53,542 nt of DNA from the IMG/VR virus record IMGVR_UViG_3300010354_000121, positions 1 through 53,542 of that record; one strand, written 5' to 3'. Position numbers and translations under genes: made by a program. Below, piece by piece: positions 28,363-37,151 of this stretch. This stretch comes from a virus. The notes beneath the pieces are model-generated. The model was given only the letters and a program-made list of their open reading frames with translations. It was not told where the DNA came from and ran no database searches. How positions within the stretch are numbered: the first letter of the stretch is position 1; the number at the start of each line of letters is the position of its first letter.

Positions 28363-28365
28363 ATA
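28359..28365 (+). promoter_or_regulatory. Late promoter (CTAAATA) after gp20
   Basis: ATCTAAATAGTATG overlaps the gp20 TAA stop, 25 nt before the small prohead-core-like gene. Confidence 0.6.
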
Positions 28366-28390
28366 GTATGAGTTTATAATTTTAAACAAC

Positions 28391-28540
28391 ATGGAAGACC
28401 TAATTAATGCTATTATTGCCGATGAATCTCCTTCACAGATCAGTGATGAAATCAAAAATATTCTGTCAATCAAGGCAGTAGAAAAAATTGACAATTATCG
28501 TCCAGAAGTGGCGATGAGTATGTTTAATAGCAATGAGTGA
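28391..28540 (+). CDS. Small prohead core-like protein (gp67 position)
   Basis: ATG at 28391 opens a 49-residue acidic ORF (MEDLINAIIADESPSQISDE ...) with an AVEKIDNYRPEVAMSMF end. Its place directly after gp20 is that of the T4 prohead core gene 67, and short ORFs ending in a similar RPEVAxxxF motif occur there in cyanophages. Assignment rests on synteny and this motif. It overlaps the next gene by 8 nt, which suggests coupled translation. Confidence 0.65.
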   Translation: MEDLINAIIADESPSQISDEIKNILSIKAVEKIDNYRPEVAMSMFNSNE

Positions 28541-29204
28541 TCTTTCTGATTTTTTTAAGTTAGTATCAGAAGAAAAAAAGAAAACCAAAAAAGAGCTGGA
28601 TGATTTAATCTCTGGTTCTTTTGAGGAGTCATTTATTGCACCATTAACCGAAAAAGTAACCCCGAAACCAAAAAAAGTTACGCCTAGACCAAAGAAAAAA
28701 GAATCCTTTGGTGAACCGACTCTTATTCAAAAGTCATTAGGACTATTGGCCGAACCAATAAAAACAAATAATTCGGATCCTTTAACTCCTTTAAACCAAA
28801 ATTTTGCTACTTTAGAGGATCTTCAAAAGCATTATAAGATCTTTATTGATCGGGTTCAACAGCAACTTTCTACTTTAGGAGGAGGTGGTGAAACCAATCT
28901 GACGTTTATGGATGTTCCTATAACATCCGTAACATCGAATTCATATTCAATAAGGCCACAAGATTATTATATTGGCGTCAATTATGCGGGTGCAGTTACA
29001 ATAAATCTTCCACAGGCTGAAAGAGAAGGGAAAATATTTATTGTAAAAGACGAATTAGGTGAGGCCTCAAGAGGATCTAATCGATATATCACAATTTTAC
29101 CATCTGGTTCTGATCTAATTGACGGTAGAGATCGGGCAATTCTTGCATTTGATTATGGTAGTCTAACATTTATTTGGAAAGGTAATTCCTGGAGAGTAGT
29201 CTAA
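28533..29204 (+). CDS. Accessory virion protein with charged N-terminus and fibre-like C-terminal domain
   Basis: This 223-residue protein has a lysine/proline-rich N-terminal third (repeated TPKPKK/TPRPKK near residues 43-56), a coiled-coil-like stretch (LEDLQKHYKIFIDRVQQQL near residue 93) and a C-terminal beta domain (YYIGVNYAGAVTINLPQAE, then GKIFIVKDELGEAS, ITILPSGSDLIDG, GSLTFIWKGNSWRVV). Such C-terminal domains occur in phage decoration and fibre proteins. It is coupled to its neighbours by an 8-nt overlap upstream and TAATG downstream. No T4 counterpart is recognised. Confidence 0.7.
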   Translation: MSDLSDFFKLVSEEKKKTKKELDDLISGSFEESFIAPLTEKVTPKPKKVTPRPKKKESFGEPTLIQKSLGLLAEPIKTNNSDPLTPLNQNFATLEDLQKHYKIFIDRVQQQLSTLGGGGETNLTFMDVPITSVTSNSYSIRPQDYYIGVNYAGAVTINLPQAEREGKIFIVKDELGEASRGSNRYITILPSGSDLIDGRDRAILAFDYGSLTFIWKGNSWRVV

Positions 29205-30454
29205 TGTCACATTTATATGAACCGTTTAAACCACAAGATGATGCATTTGGAAGACTGAGGGTTTCAGAACCTTTTACCCTAGGGGATTATAAGCATTTAT
29301 ACTCAATTGACCCGGATTTTATTGATGTAAAAGTCGGAACTGGAGCAACAGTTACTTTTAATCAAAACCAGGCAGCGGCCATTTTAAACTCTGGTATTAG
29401 TACAAACGGGCTTTGTATTCACCAATCGAAAAGATATCACCATTACATGCCAGGTAAATCACAGTTAATTTTTAGTTCATTTGTCTTTGGTGAGCCACAA
29501 CAAAATGTTATCAAGAGAACTGGTTATTTTGATGACCTAAATGGAATCTTTTTTGAACAAGATCAAAGTGGTGTCCTGAATTTTGTAATCCGATCTTTTA
29601 TATCAGGTATTGCATCAGACAGAAAAGTATCACGATCCGAATGGAATAAAGATAAATTAGACGGAAACGGTCCTTCTGGGTATACATTAGATGTCACTAA
29701 ATCCCAACTATTTTTTACTGATTTTGAATGGCTTGGTGTAGGAAGGGTTCGCTGTGGATTTAGTATTGATGGGAAAAATATAGTTGCCCATGAGTTTTAT
29801 AACTCAAACAATCTCAATACTGTTTATATGTCCAACCCCAACCTCCCTGTTAGATGTGAGGTCAGAAACACCGGTACTCAAGTTGGGGCTGGTGGATCAT
29901 TTTTACAAATTTGCTCATCCGTAATGAGTGAAGGTGGTTATACCGAAGCAGGTAGGGAATTTTCTCATGTGTCACCACTTAGGACTGTAGGAGTTGGTTC
30001 TACTGTACCGGTTATTGCGATCCGTCTTAAAAATTCTTTTAAAGGATACCCAAACAGAGCAACAGTAAAATTAGAAGATATTTCTATTATTAGTGTTGGA
30101 GATAATGTGAAGTATGAGGTTGTAAAAATAAGGGGATTTGCTGGATTTTCTACAATTGGAACCTGGGTCTCTGAAAGCGACGAATCTGTTGTTGAATATA
30201 ACGAGACTGCAACCGGGATAAGTACTGCAATTTTTGAAGATTTTATGGGAGGATTTGCTTCTGGTGATAGTCAGAATATAATCAAGCCATCGTCTGGTGG
30301 CTCACAATCACAGTTTGGTCCTACATCAAAGAAAAACTTTTTATCACAGAATTATGATTCAACTGATTCAGAAATTTTTTCGGTAAGAGTTTCAAATCTT
30401 GGAACCAATTCTACTAATGTCGGGGTTGCCATAAGATGGCGTGAAATCTACTAA
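29204..30454 (+). CDS. Phage structural protein (DAFGRLRVS family)
   Basis: The 416-residue protein starts MSHLYEPFKPQDDAFGRLRV and contains YMPGKSQLIFSSFVFG, KRTGYFDDLNGIFFEQ, DKLDGNGPSGYTLD, FTDFEWLGVGRVRCGF and ICSSVMSEGGYTEAGRE. I know this motif series from large virion proteins of many marine and freshwater phages, including cyanophages, where it is annotated only as structural. It starts one base inside the stop of the previous gene, and is followed by a 59-nt gap with a late promoter. Confidence 0.75.
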   Translation: MSHLYEPFKPQDDAFGRLRVSEPFTLGDYKHLYSIDPDFIDVKVGTGATVTFNQNQAAAILNSGISTNGLCIHQSKRYHHYMPGKSQLIFSSFVFGEPQQNVIKRTGYFDDLNGIFFEQDQSGVLNFVIRSFISGIASDRKVSRSEWNKDKLDGNGPSGYTLDVTKSQLFFTDFEWLGVGRVRCGFSIDGKNIVAHEFYNSNNLNTVYMSNPNLPVRCEVRNTGTQVGAGGSFLQICSSVMSEGGYTEAGREFSHVSPLRTVGVGSTVPVIAIRLKNSFKGYPNRATVKLEDISIISVGDNVKYEVVKIRGFAGFSTIGTWVSESDESVVEYNETATGISTAIFEDFMGGFASGDSQNIIKPSSGGSQSQFGPTSKKNFLSQNYDSTDSEIFSVRVSNLGTNSTNVGVAIRWREIY

Positions 30455-30483
30455 AAATAATAAATATATGATCAAAAATTTTA

Positions 30484-30490
30484 CTAAATA
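30484..30490 (+). promoter_or_regulatory. Late promoter (CTAAATA) for the fibre cassette
   Basis: TTACTAAATACATAATATAAAG lies 24 nt before the gene at 30514, in a 59-nt gap after the preceding structural gene. Confidence 0.55.
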
Positions 30491-30513
30491 CATAATATAA
30501 AGCTGTTAGTCAA

Positions 30514-31218
30514 ATGCTTCTTGATAAAAAATCATCTGTTAAATTAACAACTAATCAACTTGTTCCGGCTGTCGCCATCGTAAATAGTGATGGAGAACAA
30601 GTATCTAGTTTTAGTGGAAGTGGGGGTGGTATCGGAACTAGTATTGTTACAGTTTCAAATACTAACTCAAATCCTGTCCCCATTAATGACGCAGCAAGTT
30701 CACTTACAGTTGACGGTAAGGCGTATAGAGTTGCCGTTGCCATTACTCGACCTTCAAATACAACTCAATACACTGCTGGCGATGTAATTGGAGTAGCAGA
30801 TAGTGGTACTCCGGCTAATGCTGGTAGTGCGATTATTAATTTGTCTGGGATTGGTCCAAGTGGTGGTTATGTTTTAATTCAAAGTGTCAGAATGTTGATT
30901 GGTATCACAAGTGTAACAAGTGGGATATCTGGATTTAGATTGCATTTATACACTTCTTCGCCTGCAGCGGCTCTTGATAATGCTGCCTTTGATCTAACAA
31001 GTGTAGATGTCGATAAATATGCGGGATATATTGATCTACCAACCCCTCAGGATTTAGGTTCAATTATATATACTCAAACAGACTATCCAGGAACATTGAT
31101 TAAGTTGGGAACTGGTAGCACTAGTTTATTTGCTGAATTAGAAACTAGAGGAACATTTATTCCTGCTAGCGGGACCGTATTTAATTTGCGAGTAATGACG
31201 CTGGAGGCGGGTCTCTGA
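30514..31218 (+). CDS. Phage structural protein, first gene of the foreign-looking fibre cassette
   Basis: The 234-residue product contains VDGKAYRVAVAITRPSNTTQ, GDVIGVADSGTP, IQSVRMLIG and a C-terminal ASGTVFNLRVMTLEAGL, a beta-rich series that I associate with virion proteins of unrelated tailed phages rather than with T4 core genes. Its 3' end shows the start of a GC rise. It is coupled to the next gene by TGATG. Probably a fibre or decoration component delivered together with the next ORFs. Confidence 0.65.
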   Translation: MLLDKKSSVKLTTNQLVPAVAIVNSDGEQVSSFSGSGGGIGTSIVTVSNTNSNPVPINDAASSLTVDGKAYRVAVAITRPSNTTQYTAGDVIGVADSGTPANAGSAIINLSGIGPSGGYVLIQSVRMLIGITSVTSGISGFRLHLYTSSPAAALDNAAFDLTSVDVDKYAGYIDLPTPQDLGSIIYTQTDYPGTLIKLGTGSTSLFAELETRGTFIPASGTVFNLRVMTLEAGL

Positions 31219-32564
31219 TGAGGGGATCTGCGGCACTGCGAGCTTCTGTAGCGCCTGGTGGTCTACTGGCTGGCCCGTGGGTGCGCAATGAGCTTTGGCG
31301 TCGTGCCCTTGCAGTGCCGAGTTTAGACCTTCGGTTTGCCGAGAGCCGGAGCCTGATCGATGCGGTAAGCGGCCAGCAGCTAATCACTTTTACCCGGGCC
31401 AGTGACGGGACGTTTATAGGTAGCAACGGGTTAATACAGACGGCGGGCACCAACGTGCCGAGGTTTGACCATAACCCGCTGACGGGCGAGAGCCTGGGGC
31501 TGCTGGTGGAGGAGCAAAGGACAAACAGCATCCGCAACAACACGATGGCGGGTGCGGTAGCCGGGACGCCGGGGACGCTGCCGACTAACTGGACTGATGT
31601 AGGACTTTTATCTGGATTATCGAGACAGGTTGTAGAAATTGGAACGCTTAACGGCGTAAGCTATATTGACCTTCGCTTTTATGGTACAACTAATTCAACT
31701 TTTTTCGCAATTGCGCTTGAGGGTAACTCCAATATCAGTGCTGCAACTGGACAGCAGTGGTCAGAGTCAGCTTGGATTTCTATTGTTAATGGTACTACTA
31801 ATAACATTTCAAGTTTCGCATTTAATATTGTTGAGAGAACTTCTGGAGGGGGACTCGTTTTCCAGCAAACCGGAGGAAACTTACTAGGACTCGTTAATAA
31901 CTCATTGCTTAGATACTCTTCCACATTTACCTTGAGTGGTGGTGCAACAACTGCATTCGTAGTTCCACGTATAATTTTTGGATGCTCAACTGGCTCCGTC
32001 ATCGACATAACCCTCCGCATTGGTCTGCCCCAGCTAGAGCTGGGCGCGTTTGCCACCAGCGTGATCCCGACATCTGGTACATCCGTCACCCGCAGTGCTG
32101 ACGTGGCGAGTATCACGGGGAGTGCGTTTAGCTCGTGGTATCGGCAGGATGAGGGGACGATCTTTATAGAAGGAATTATGGCGCCAGTTGTTTCTAGATT
32201 TCCTACAGAATGGGCGCTACATGATGGCACCGCATTAAATTCAATACAAGCTTACAATTTTACAAATGCATACGCAGCAACAGTCCGTAAAACTGGTGAA
32301 GCCAACACTGACCCAACACTAAGTGCAACGGTTGCCAGTGGAATTCTATACAGAAAAGCTGTTGCAATAATAGCAGCCAATTATCGTATTGCGGCAAACG
32401 GAACTGAAGGTGCGTCTGTTAATCCTGCATTCATCCCGTCTGTAGACAGGATCACTCTTGGCAGCAATCCAACGGGTGGCGGGAATTTGAACGCACCAAT
32501 CCGCCGCCTGTCGTACTGGCCCCGCAGGCTCGACAACACCACGCTTCAGGCCCTGACCCAGTAG
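31218..32564 (+). CDS. Tail-fibre/adhesin-like protein with lectin-type domain and mosaic GC
   Basis: This 448-residue protein has a conserved head (SLDLRFAESRSLIDAVSGQQ, FTRASDGTFIGSNG, VPRFDHNPLTGESLGLLVEEQRTN split over motif), a variable middle, a PQLELGAFATSVIPTSGTSV linker, SADVASITGSAFSSWYRQDEG, and a lectin-like end (PIRRLSYWPRRLDNTTLQALT). This layout is that of concanavalin-like phage adhesins. GC changes in steps inside the gene: high at 31220-31600, low to ~31980, high to ~32150, low to ~32440, high again to the end. This suggests repeated exchange of the binding parts. Probably a host-recognition protein. It does not look like a native T4 gene. Confidence 0.75.
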   Translation: MRGSAALRASVAPGGLLAGPWVRNELWRRALAVPSLDLRFAESRSLIDAVSGQQLITFTRASDGTFIGSNGLIQTAGTNVPRFDHNPLTGESLGLLVEEQRTNSIRNNTMAGAVAGTPGTLPTNWTDVGLLSGLSRQVVEIGTLNGVSYIDLRFYGTTNSTFFAIALEGNSNISAATGQQWSESAWISIVNGTTNNISSFAFNIVERTSGGGLVFQQTGGNLLGLVNNSLLRYSSTFTLSGGATTAFVVPRIIFGCSTGSVIDITLRIGLPQLELGAFATSVIPTSGTSVTRSADVASITGSAFSSWYRQDEGTIFIEGIMAPVVSRFPTEWALHDGTALNSIQAYNFTNAYAATVRKTGEANTDPTLSATVASGILYRKAVAIIAANYRIAANGTEGASVNPAFIPSVDRITLGSNPTGGGNLNAPIRRLSYWPRRLDNTTLQALTQ

Positions 32565-32566
32565 CC

Positions 32567-32899
32567 ATGTTTTGTTTTCGCTTTCCCGACCGCGAGACCT
32601 TCCGCAGCCTGGCTGAGGCTGAAGGGCTGATTACGTTGACCGGCGAGCTGATCACCGCCAGCCACACGCACGCCATCGATGAGGTGGGCACGATCTACGA
32701 AGACGGCAGCTACGACCCAGAAACCGGCGAAGTCCTAACACCTCCTGTCGCGCTCGACGGTTGGCACGTAAACGCCATGGGCATTGCCCCTGAGGCGTGG
32801 GATCCCTATCTCTGCATCGTGAATCATCCGGCGCGGGTATTCGCTGGTGGTTCCACCCAGGCACCCGCCACTGATGTTCTGGAGGAGATCGTAAAATGA
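32567..32899 (+). CDS. Small GC-rich hypothetical protein following the adhesin
   Basis: The 110-residue product (MFCFRFPDRETFRSLAEAEG start; TGELITASHTHAIDEVG; LDGWHVNAMGIAPEAWDPYL; ARVFAGGSTQAP) is encoded in strongly GC-rich DNA, unlike the AT-rich phage backbone. I recall similar ORFs directly after adhesins of this type in other phages, where function is unknown; a fibre chaperone is possible. It starts 2 nt after the adhesin stop and ends in ATGA, overlapping the next small ORF. Confidence 0.65.
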   Translation: MFCFRFPDRETFRSLAEAEGLITLTGELITASHTHAIDEVGTIYEDGSYDPETGEVLTPPVALDGWHVNAMGIAPEAWDPYLCIVNHPARVFAGGSTQAPATDVLEEIVK

Positions 32900-33006
32900 A
32901 CCCCTATCTCCGCGCTGCTCAAAAATCCCCCGAATTCCGTAAGCGAGCCCAAGAAGTTCTAGACAAACGCCTAGAACATAATGAAAACCAAAGCCCCTTT
33001 GGATGA
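32896..33006 (+). CDS. 36-aa basic ORF ending the GC-rich cassette
   Basis: MNPYLRAAQKSPEFRKRAQE and on to NENQSPFG. The ATG overlaps the previous stop as ATGA, so translation is probably coupled. The GC content falls back to the phage level within this ORF, marking the right edge of the cassette. A 28-codon ORF in another frame (32981-33067) overlaps its end; I cannot tell whether that one is used. Confidence 0.5.
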   Translation: MNPYLRAAQKSPEFRKRAQEVLDKRLEHNENQSPFG

Positions 33007-33126
33007 AGTTTCCTCCCTGGTCCCAGATAATTTGGTTTTAAAAGACCCTGGACTAACACAAAATTAAAAATTTTCGGTAGTTTATTACTTAATCTAAAAA
33101 GTTTTTAATGCTGGCTTTTCCTGAAA

Positions 33127-33134
33127 CATAAATA
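33127..33134 (+). promoter_or_regulatory. Late promoter variant (CATAAATA) in the 150-nt gap before 33157
   Basis: CATAAATAAATATAT has one mismatch to TATAAATA and lies 22 nt before the next gene. The rest of the gap (33007-33126) shows no ORF with support beyond a 28-codon overlap and only a weak ATTAAAAA/TTTTTAAT inverted repeat. Confidence 0.45.
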
Positions 33135-33156
33135 AATATATCACTTAGTTATTATT

Positions 33157-33723
33157 ATGGCCGCATTTAAAATAGTACAAAATATCGATTCACTTGTTCT
33201 TCCATTAAGTGGGGTGAGTACAAGTCAACCTATTGCCCTAAAAAGCGGTTATTTGAGGATTAGATCAGAATCTGATTGTTATCTTGAAATAGGATATAAT
33301 CCAGTCGGGGTTAATACTAATTCTAGTTTATGGATTGATCGATCTGAAACTTTAGTAATAAAGGAACCTATTGCCTCGCAAAGAGTAGTAGGAGTATTAA
33401 CAGGAACAACAACCTTAATTGATTTTCCACAAGGAACCGGATCTCCAGTTGAGGTTAATGATTATGTAAATCTTTCTGGTATTCAACCAACCGGAATAAA
33501 CACTAGTTTTGCAAGAGTTTCTCAGATTTATACGTCTTCTAATGTTGGTGGATATTATTCTACTCGTATAGCATTAGACTGGAATACATCAAATATAAGT
33601 GGAATTGTCACTGTAACCAATAGTGCTGAAATACGAAAAGCAATTAAAGTTTCGGCTCTTGATGGCGGTTTTGGTCCAAATAAAGTTCACATCACAGAAA
33701 TTCAAATAACATCAGAGGCATAA
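33157..33723 (+). CDS. Small virion structural protein upstream of gp21
   Basis: The 188-residue product reads MAAFKIVQNIDSLVLPLSGV, then GYLRIRSESDCYLEIGYNPV, VNDYVNLSGI and VHITEIQITSEA. Beta-rich, no catalytic motif. Similar short proteins (MAAFKIV start, S-D-C-Y motif) sit next to the head genes in T4-like cyanophages as far as I recall. The gene has a late promoter variant upstream and is followed by gp21 after 2 nt. Confidence 0.7.
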   Translation: MAAFKIVQNIDSLVLPLSGVSTSQPIALKSGYLRIRSESDCYLEIGYNPVGVNTNSSLWIDRSETLVIKEPIASQRVVGVLTGTTTLIDFPQGTGSPVEVNDYVNLSGIQPTGINTSFARVSQIYTSSNVGGYYSTRIALDWNTSNISGIVTVTNSAEIRKAIKVSALDGGFGPNKVHITEIQITSEA

Positions 33724-33725
33724 AA

Positions 33726-34376
33726 ATGAAACTAATCATCGAAGAAGCCGAATCAGTAAAATATATTACTGAAGAAGTCAATGGTAAAAAGGCCCTTTTT
33801 ATTGAGGGTAATTTTCTCATGGGCAATAACCCCAATAGAAACAACAGGGTTTATCCAATGGAAATCCTAAGAGAAGCCGTAAAAACTTATACAAACAATT
33901 TTATTGATTCTAAAAGATCTCTTGGTGAACTGAATCACAATTCAGTTCCAGGTGTTGATCTAACAAAAGTATCTCATATGATTACTTCTCTTAAAGAGAA
34001 TGGTAATTATTTTTATGGTAAGGCCAGAATTCTTAATACCCCAATGGGTAAAATTGCCCAGGGTCTTATTGATGAAGGTGTTGTTCTTGGCGTTAGTTCA
34101 CGGGCTCTTGGTAGTGTAAAACCAACTAATGAAGGATATTCCGTGGTCGGTCCTGATCTTGTTATTAATTGTGTTGATATTGTTCACGATCCTTCTGTTG
34201 GTGCTGCTGCTTTTGTTAATGGCATTTATGAAGGTAAAGAGTGGATTTATGATTCTGCCAAGCAAGAATACGTTGCAATGAATATTAAAAACAAGATTGA
34301 ACGTGACGTAGTGAGTAGAAAATTATCCGAAGAGCGGATGATTATGCATTTTGAGAATTACTTAAACATGCTCTGA
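33726..34376 (+). CDS. 21: Prohead core protease gp21
   Basis: This 216-residue protein is a U35/gp21-type serine protease. It has FIEGNFLMGNNPNRNNRVYP at the N-terminus, the catalytic His in GELNH (H71), the Ser in GVSSRALGS (S124/S125) and VDIVHDPSVGAAAFV. It degrades the gp22 scaffold and trims gp23 during head maturation. It lies directly before gp22 and gp23, as in T4. Confidence 0.93.
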   Translation: MKLIIEEAESVKYITEEVNGKKALFIEGNFLMGNNPNRNNRVYPMEILREAVKTYTNNFIDSKRSLGELNHNSVPGVDLTKVSHMITSLKENGNYFYGKARILNTPMGKIAQGLIDEGVVLGVSSRALGSVKPTNEGYSVVGPDLVINCVDIVHDPSVGAAAFVNGIYEGKEWIYDSAKQEYVAMNIKNKIERDVVSRKLSEERMIMHFENYLNML

Positions 34377-34378
34377 TA

Positions 34379-34385
34379 CTAAATA
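34379..34385 (+). promoter_or_regulatory. Late promoter (CTAAATA) after gp21
   Basis: CTAAATAAATG immediately follows the gp21 stop, 67 nt before gp22. It forms a pair with TATAAATA at 34407. Confidence 0.5.
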
Positions 34386-34406
34386 AATGTATAAAGTATC
34401 TACTTT

Positions 34407-34414
34407 TATAAATA
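34407..34414 (+). promoter_or_regulatory. Late promoter (exact T4-type TATAAATA) for gp22-gp23
   Basis: TTTTATAAATAACAAT, 38 nt before the gp22 ATG, which has a strong AAGGAGA ribosome site. Two late promoters in tandem fit the high need for scaffold and capsid protein. Confidence 0.65.
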
Positions 34415-34452
34415 ACAATAGAGTAATAACAACTGTTAAGGAGACTTTTTAA

Positions 34453-35634
34453 ATGGCTCGCAAGCAACAACTAGATGAAATGGAAGCAAAGAACTCTCAG
34501 TCAAAGACTAAGGTTAATGCAAGTGCCAAACCTGGCGATCCAATGCCAAAGCTAACCACTGGTATTCCTGATGGTCAGACTGGTGGTTGGGAAGATCTTG
34601 GAGGACCTACCCCAGAAAATGCCAAGCCCGATGATGATAGCGCAAAGCTAAAAGATCCGGCCGCCAATATCCAACGGGTCGCCAATATCATCCGTGGCCG
34701 TAAAGGTTCACAAGAAGGCGATCAGACCATGTCTAAAATGCATCTTCCCGAAGAGGATGAGCAAGACGAAGACGATCTAGTAGTCGAAGAATCTTCTTGC
34801 GAAGACGAAGAAGATGATGAAGACGAGGATGACGAAAAGGAAGAAAAGGGCCACAAAAAACAAAAGAAAATGGATGAAGAAATCGACCTAGAAGACGAAG
34901 AAGATTTCGACATCCAAGAAGATGTTGAGGCTCTTGTCGGTGGCGAAGATCTTTCTGAAGAGTTCAAAGAAAAGGCCAAGACCATCTTTGAGGCCGCTCT
35001 TCGATCTAAAGTCTCCGAAATTAAAGAATCTCTTGAAGAGCAGTATAACGCGGCTCTCCAAGAAGAAGTTCAGGCCATTGCCGAAGAACTTCAAGAACGT
35101 GCTGATTCCTACCTTGAATATGTTGCAGAAGAGTGGATGCATGAGAATCAGCTCGCTATCACTCGCGGTATTAAGGAAGAACTCACTGAGAGCTTCCTTG
35201 TAAATCTCAAGGGACTTTTTGAACAACATTATGTATCCATGCCAGATGAAAAATACGATGTCCTTGAGAATATGGTGAAAAAACTAGATGAAATGGAAAA
35301 TAAACTCAACGAGCAAATTGACAAAAATATCCAACTAAACAAGCGTCTCTGTGAGGCGGTTGCCGAAGGTATTTTTGACGATGTAGCTGATGGCCTAGCC
35401 GCCACTCAGAAAGAAAAGCTCGCCTCACTTGCCGAAAGTGTTGAGTTTGAAAGTGAAAATTCATATCGTGAAAAACTAGAGACCCTACGGGAATCATATT
35501 TCCCGGTAACTTATGTCTCTTCAATTGCACAGCCTGAAGTGCTCACTGAAGACACTGAATACGTTGCGAATGAGTCCTACTCAAACTCAATGAATCAGTA
35601 TCTCAAGGCAGCTTCACTGCTTGCTAATAATTGA
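34453..35634 (+). CDS. 22: Prohead scaffold core protein gp22
   Basis: The 393-residue product is highly acidic in the middle (long Glu/Asp runs at residues ~98-155) and helical after that (SEEFKEKAKTIFEAALRSKV, then IKEELTESFLVNLKGLFEQHY), with VTYVSSIAQPEVL near the end, as in cyanophage gp22. It fills the prohead and is cut up by gp21. It lies between the protease and gp23 with a strong ribosome site. A TTGATTT/AAATCAA hairpin (35632-35652) spans its stop. Confidence 0.92.
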   Translation: MARKQQLDEMEAKNSQSKTKVNASAKPGDPMPKLTTGIPDGQTGGWEDLGGPTPENAKPDDDSAKLKDPAANIQRVANIIRGRKGSQEGDQTMSKMHLPEEDEQDEDDLVVEESSCEDEEDDEDEDDEKEEKGHKKQKKMDEEIDLEDEEDFDIQEDVEALVGGEDLSEEFKEKAKTIFEAALRSKVSEIKESLEEQYNAALQEEVQAIAEELQERADSYLEYVAEEWMHENQLAITRGIKEELTESFLVNLKGLFEQHYVSMPDEKYDVLENMVKKLDEMENKLNEQIDKNIQLNKRLCEAVAEGIFDDVADGLAATQKEKLASLAESVEFESENSYREKLETLRESYFPVTYVSSIAQPEVLTEDTEYVANESYSNSMNQYLKAASLLANN

Positions 35635-35683
35635 TTTCAATATTAAATCAAACCCAAACTTTAAACTCTAAAAGGTAACGCAA

Positions 35684-37090
35684 ATGTCCGAACTAAACGA
35701 ACAACATCTGCTAGAAAAGTGGGCGCCTCTTCTGAACTTTGATGGCCTTGAGCCCATCAAGGATTCTCATCGTCGGAAGGTAACCGCTATTCTACTAGAG
35801 AACCAAGAAAAAGAACTCCGTGAGACCAATGCTTTTAATAATGGTCTCCTTATGGAAACTACCCTAGGTAACGCCCCTGGCGCTTCTGGTGGTTTCAGTG
35901 GTTCAGCCGCTGCTGGTGGTCCAGTAGCCGGTTTTGACCCAATCCTAATCAGCCTGATTCGTCGGGCCATGCCTAATCTGGTCGCTTATGATCTTGCTGG
36001 CGTACAGCCTATGACCGGTCCTACTGGTCTTATCTTCGCCATGCGCTCTCGTTATAACAGCCAGACTGGTGATGAGACCTTCTACAATGAAGTCGATACT
36101 TCATTCTCTGGTCAAAACAGTGGTCGTAGCCTAACCGCCGGTATTAGCTCTGCTATTTCTGGTATGGGTACCACTGCTGGTCAGCAAGGCACCAACCCTG
36201 GTCTACTCAACCCAACCGGTTCCGCTAACCAGGCTGCTTATAACCTTGGTCAAGGTATGGTAACTGGTGATGCCGAAAACCTAGGTAACGGCGATAACAA
36301 CCAGTTCAATGAAATGAGCTTCTCTATTGAGAAAGTTCTTGTTGAAGCAAAGAGCCGTGCTCTGCGTGCCGAGTACACCATTGAGCTTGCCCAGGACCTC
36401 AAGGCCATTCATGGTCTTTCTGCCGAGGCCGAGCTGGCTAACATTCTGTCTACCGAAATTCTGGCCGAAATGAACCGCGAGGTTATTCGTACCATTTATA
36501 AGGTAGCCGAACAGGGTGCAGCCGTAAATACCGCAACTCCTGGTGTATTTGACCTTGATATCGACAGCAACGGTCGTTGGTCCGTTGAGAAGTTTAAGGG
36601 TCTTCTTTTCCAAATCGAGCGCGATGCAAACGCTATCGCCCAGCGTACTCGTCGCGGGAAGGGTAACGTAATCATGTGCTCCGCCGATGTAGCCTCTGCG
36701 CTAACCATGGCCGGTGTACTCGATTATACTCCTGCTCTTAATGCTAACCTGAACGTAGACGATACTGGCAATACTTTTGCTGGTGTTCTTATGGGTAAGT
36801 ATCGTGTTTATATCGATCCTTATTCTGCCAACGTTAATGCTACTCAGTATTATGTTGTTGGTTATAAAGGTTCTAATCCATTCGACTTCGGGCTCGCATA
36901 TTGTCCATATATTCCGCTCCAAATGGTTCGTGCTGTAGATCCTAAGACCTATCAGCCTTCCATCGGATTTAAGACTCGTTATGGCATGGTGGCAAACCCC
37001 TTTGCTGAGGGTCCTGATAAGGGTCTAGGTGCTCTTAAGATTAATAGCAACAGATATTATCGTCGTGTAGCGATAAAAAATATTTCTTGA
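35684..37090 (+). CDS. 23: Major capsid protein gp23
   Basis: The 468-residue protein is a clear T4-type gp23: LLEKWAPLLNFDGLEPIKD, RRKVTAILLENQEKEL, LGNAPGASGGF (maturation cleavage region near residue 65), PNLVAYDLAGVQPMTGPTGL, FAMRSRY, AEYTIELAQDLKAIHGLSAE, NREVIRTIY, PFDFGLAYCPYIPLQM and GFKTRYGMVANPF. It forms the capsid hexamers. Codon use is GC-richer than in neighbours, which fits strong expression. A strong terminator follows at 37122. Confidence 0.97.
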   Translation: MSELNEQHLLEKWAPLLNFDGLEPIKDSHRRKVTAILLENQEKELRETNAFNNGLLMETTLGNAPGASGGFSGSAAAGGPVAGFDPILISLIRRAMPNLVAYDLAGVQPMTGPTGLIFAMRSRYNSQTGDETFYNEVDTSFSGQNSGRSLTAGISSAISGMGTTAGQQGTNPGLLNPTGSANQAAYNLGQGMVTGDAENLGNGDNNQFNEMSFSIEKVLVEAKSRALRAEYTIELAQDLKAIHGLSAEAELANILSTEILAEMNREVIRTIYKVAEQGAAVNTATPGVFDLDIDSNGRWSVEKFKGLLFQIERDANAIAQRTRRGKGNVIMCSADVASALTMAGVLDYTPALNANLNVDDTGNTFAGVLMGKYRVYIDPYSANVNATQYYVVGYKGSNPFDFGLAYCPYIPLQMVRAVDPKTYQPSIGFKTRYGMVANPFAEGPDKGLGALKINSNRYYRRVAIKNIS

Positions 37091-37121
37091 GGTCTAAAAT
37101 TTGTCTTGAATTTAATATATA

Positions 37122-37147
37122 AAGAGGTGGGAAACCACCTCTTTTTT
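37122..37147 (+). terminator. Rho-independent terminator of the gp23 transcript
   Basis: AAGAGGTGG (37122-37130) pairs with CCACCTCTT (37135-37143), 9 bp around a GAAA tetraloop, followed by TTTT. It ends the capsid transcript and, read from the other strand, may also end the endonuclease gene that stops at 37152. Confidence 0.9.
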
Positions 37148-37151
37148 ATTG

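Noticed and set aside
32981-33067. 28-codon ORF MKTKAPLDEVSSLVPDNLVL
   Set aside because: It overlaps the coupled 36-aa ORF, has no ribosome site and no recognised relative; could not be supported.
34722-34985. Minus-strand ORF rich in serine opposite gp22
   Set aside because: It is the complement of the Glu/Asp codon runs of gp22; composition explains the open frame.
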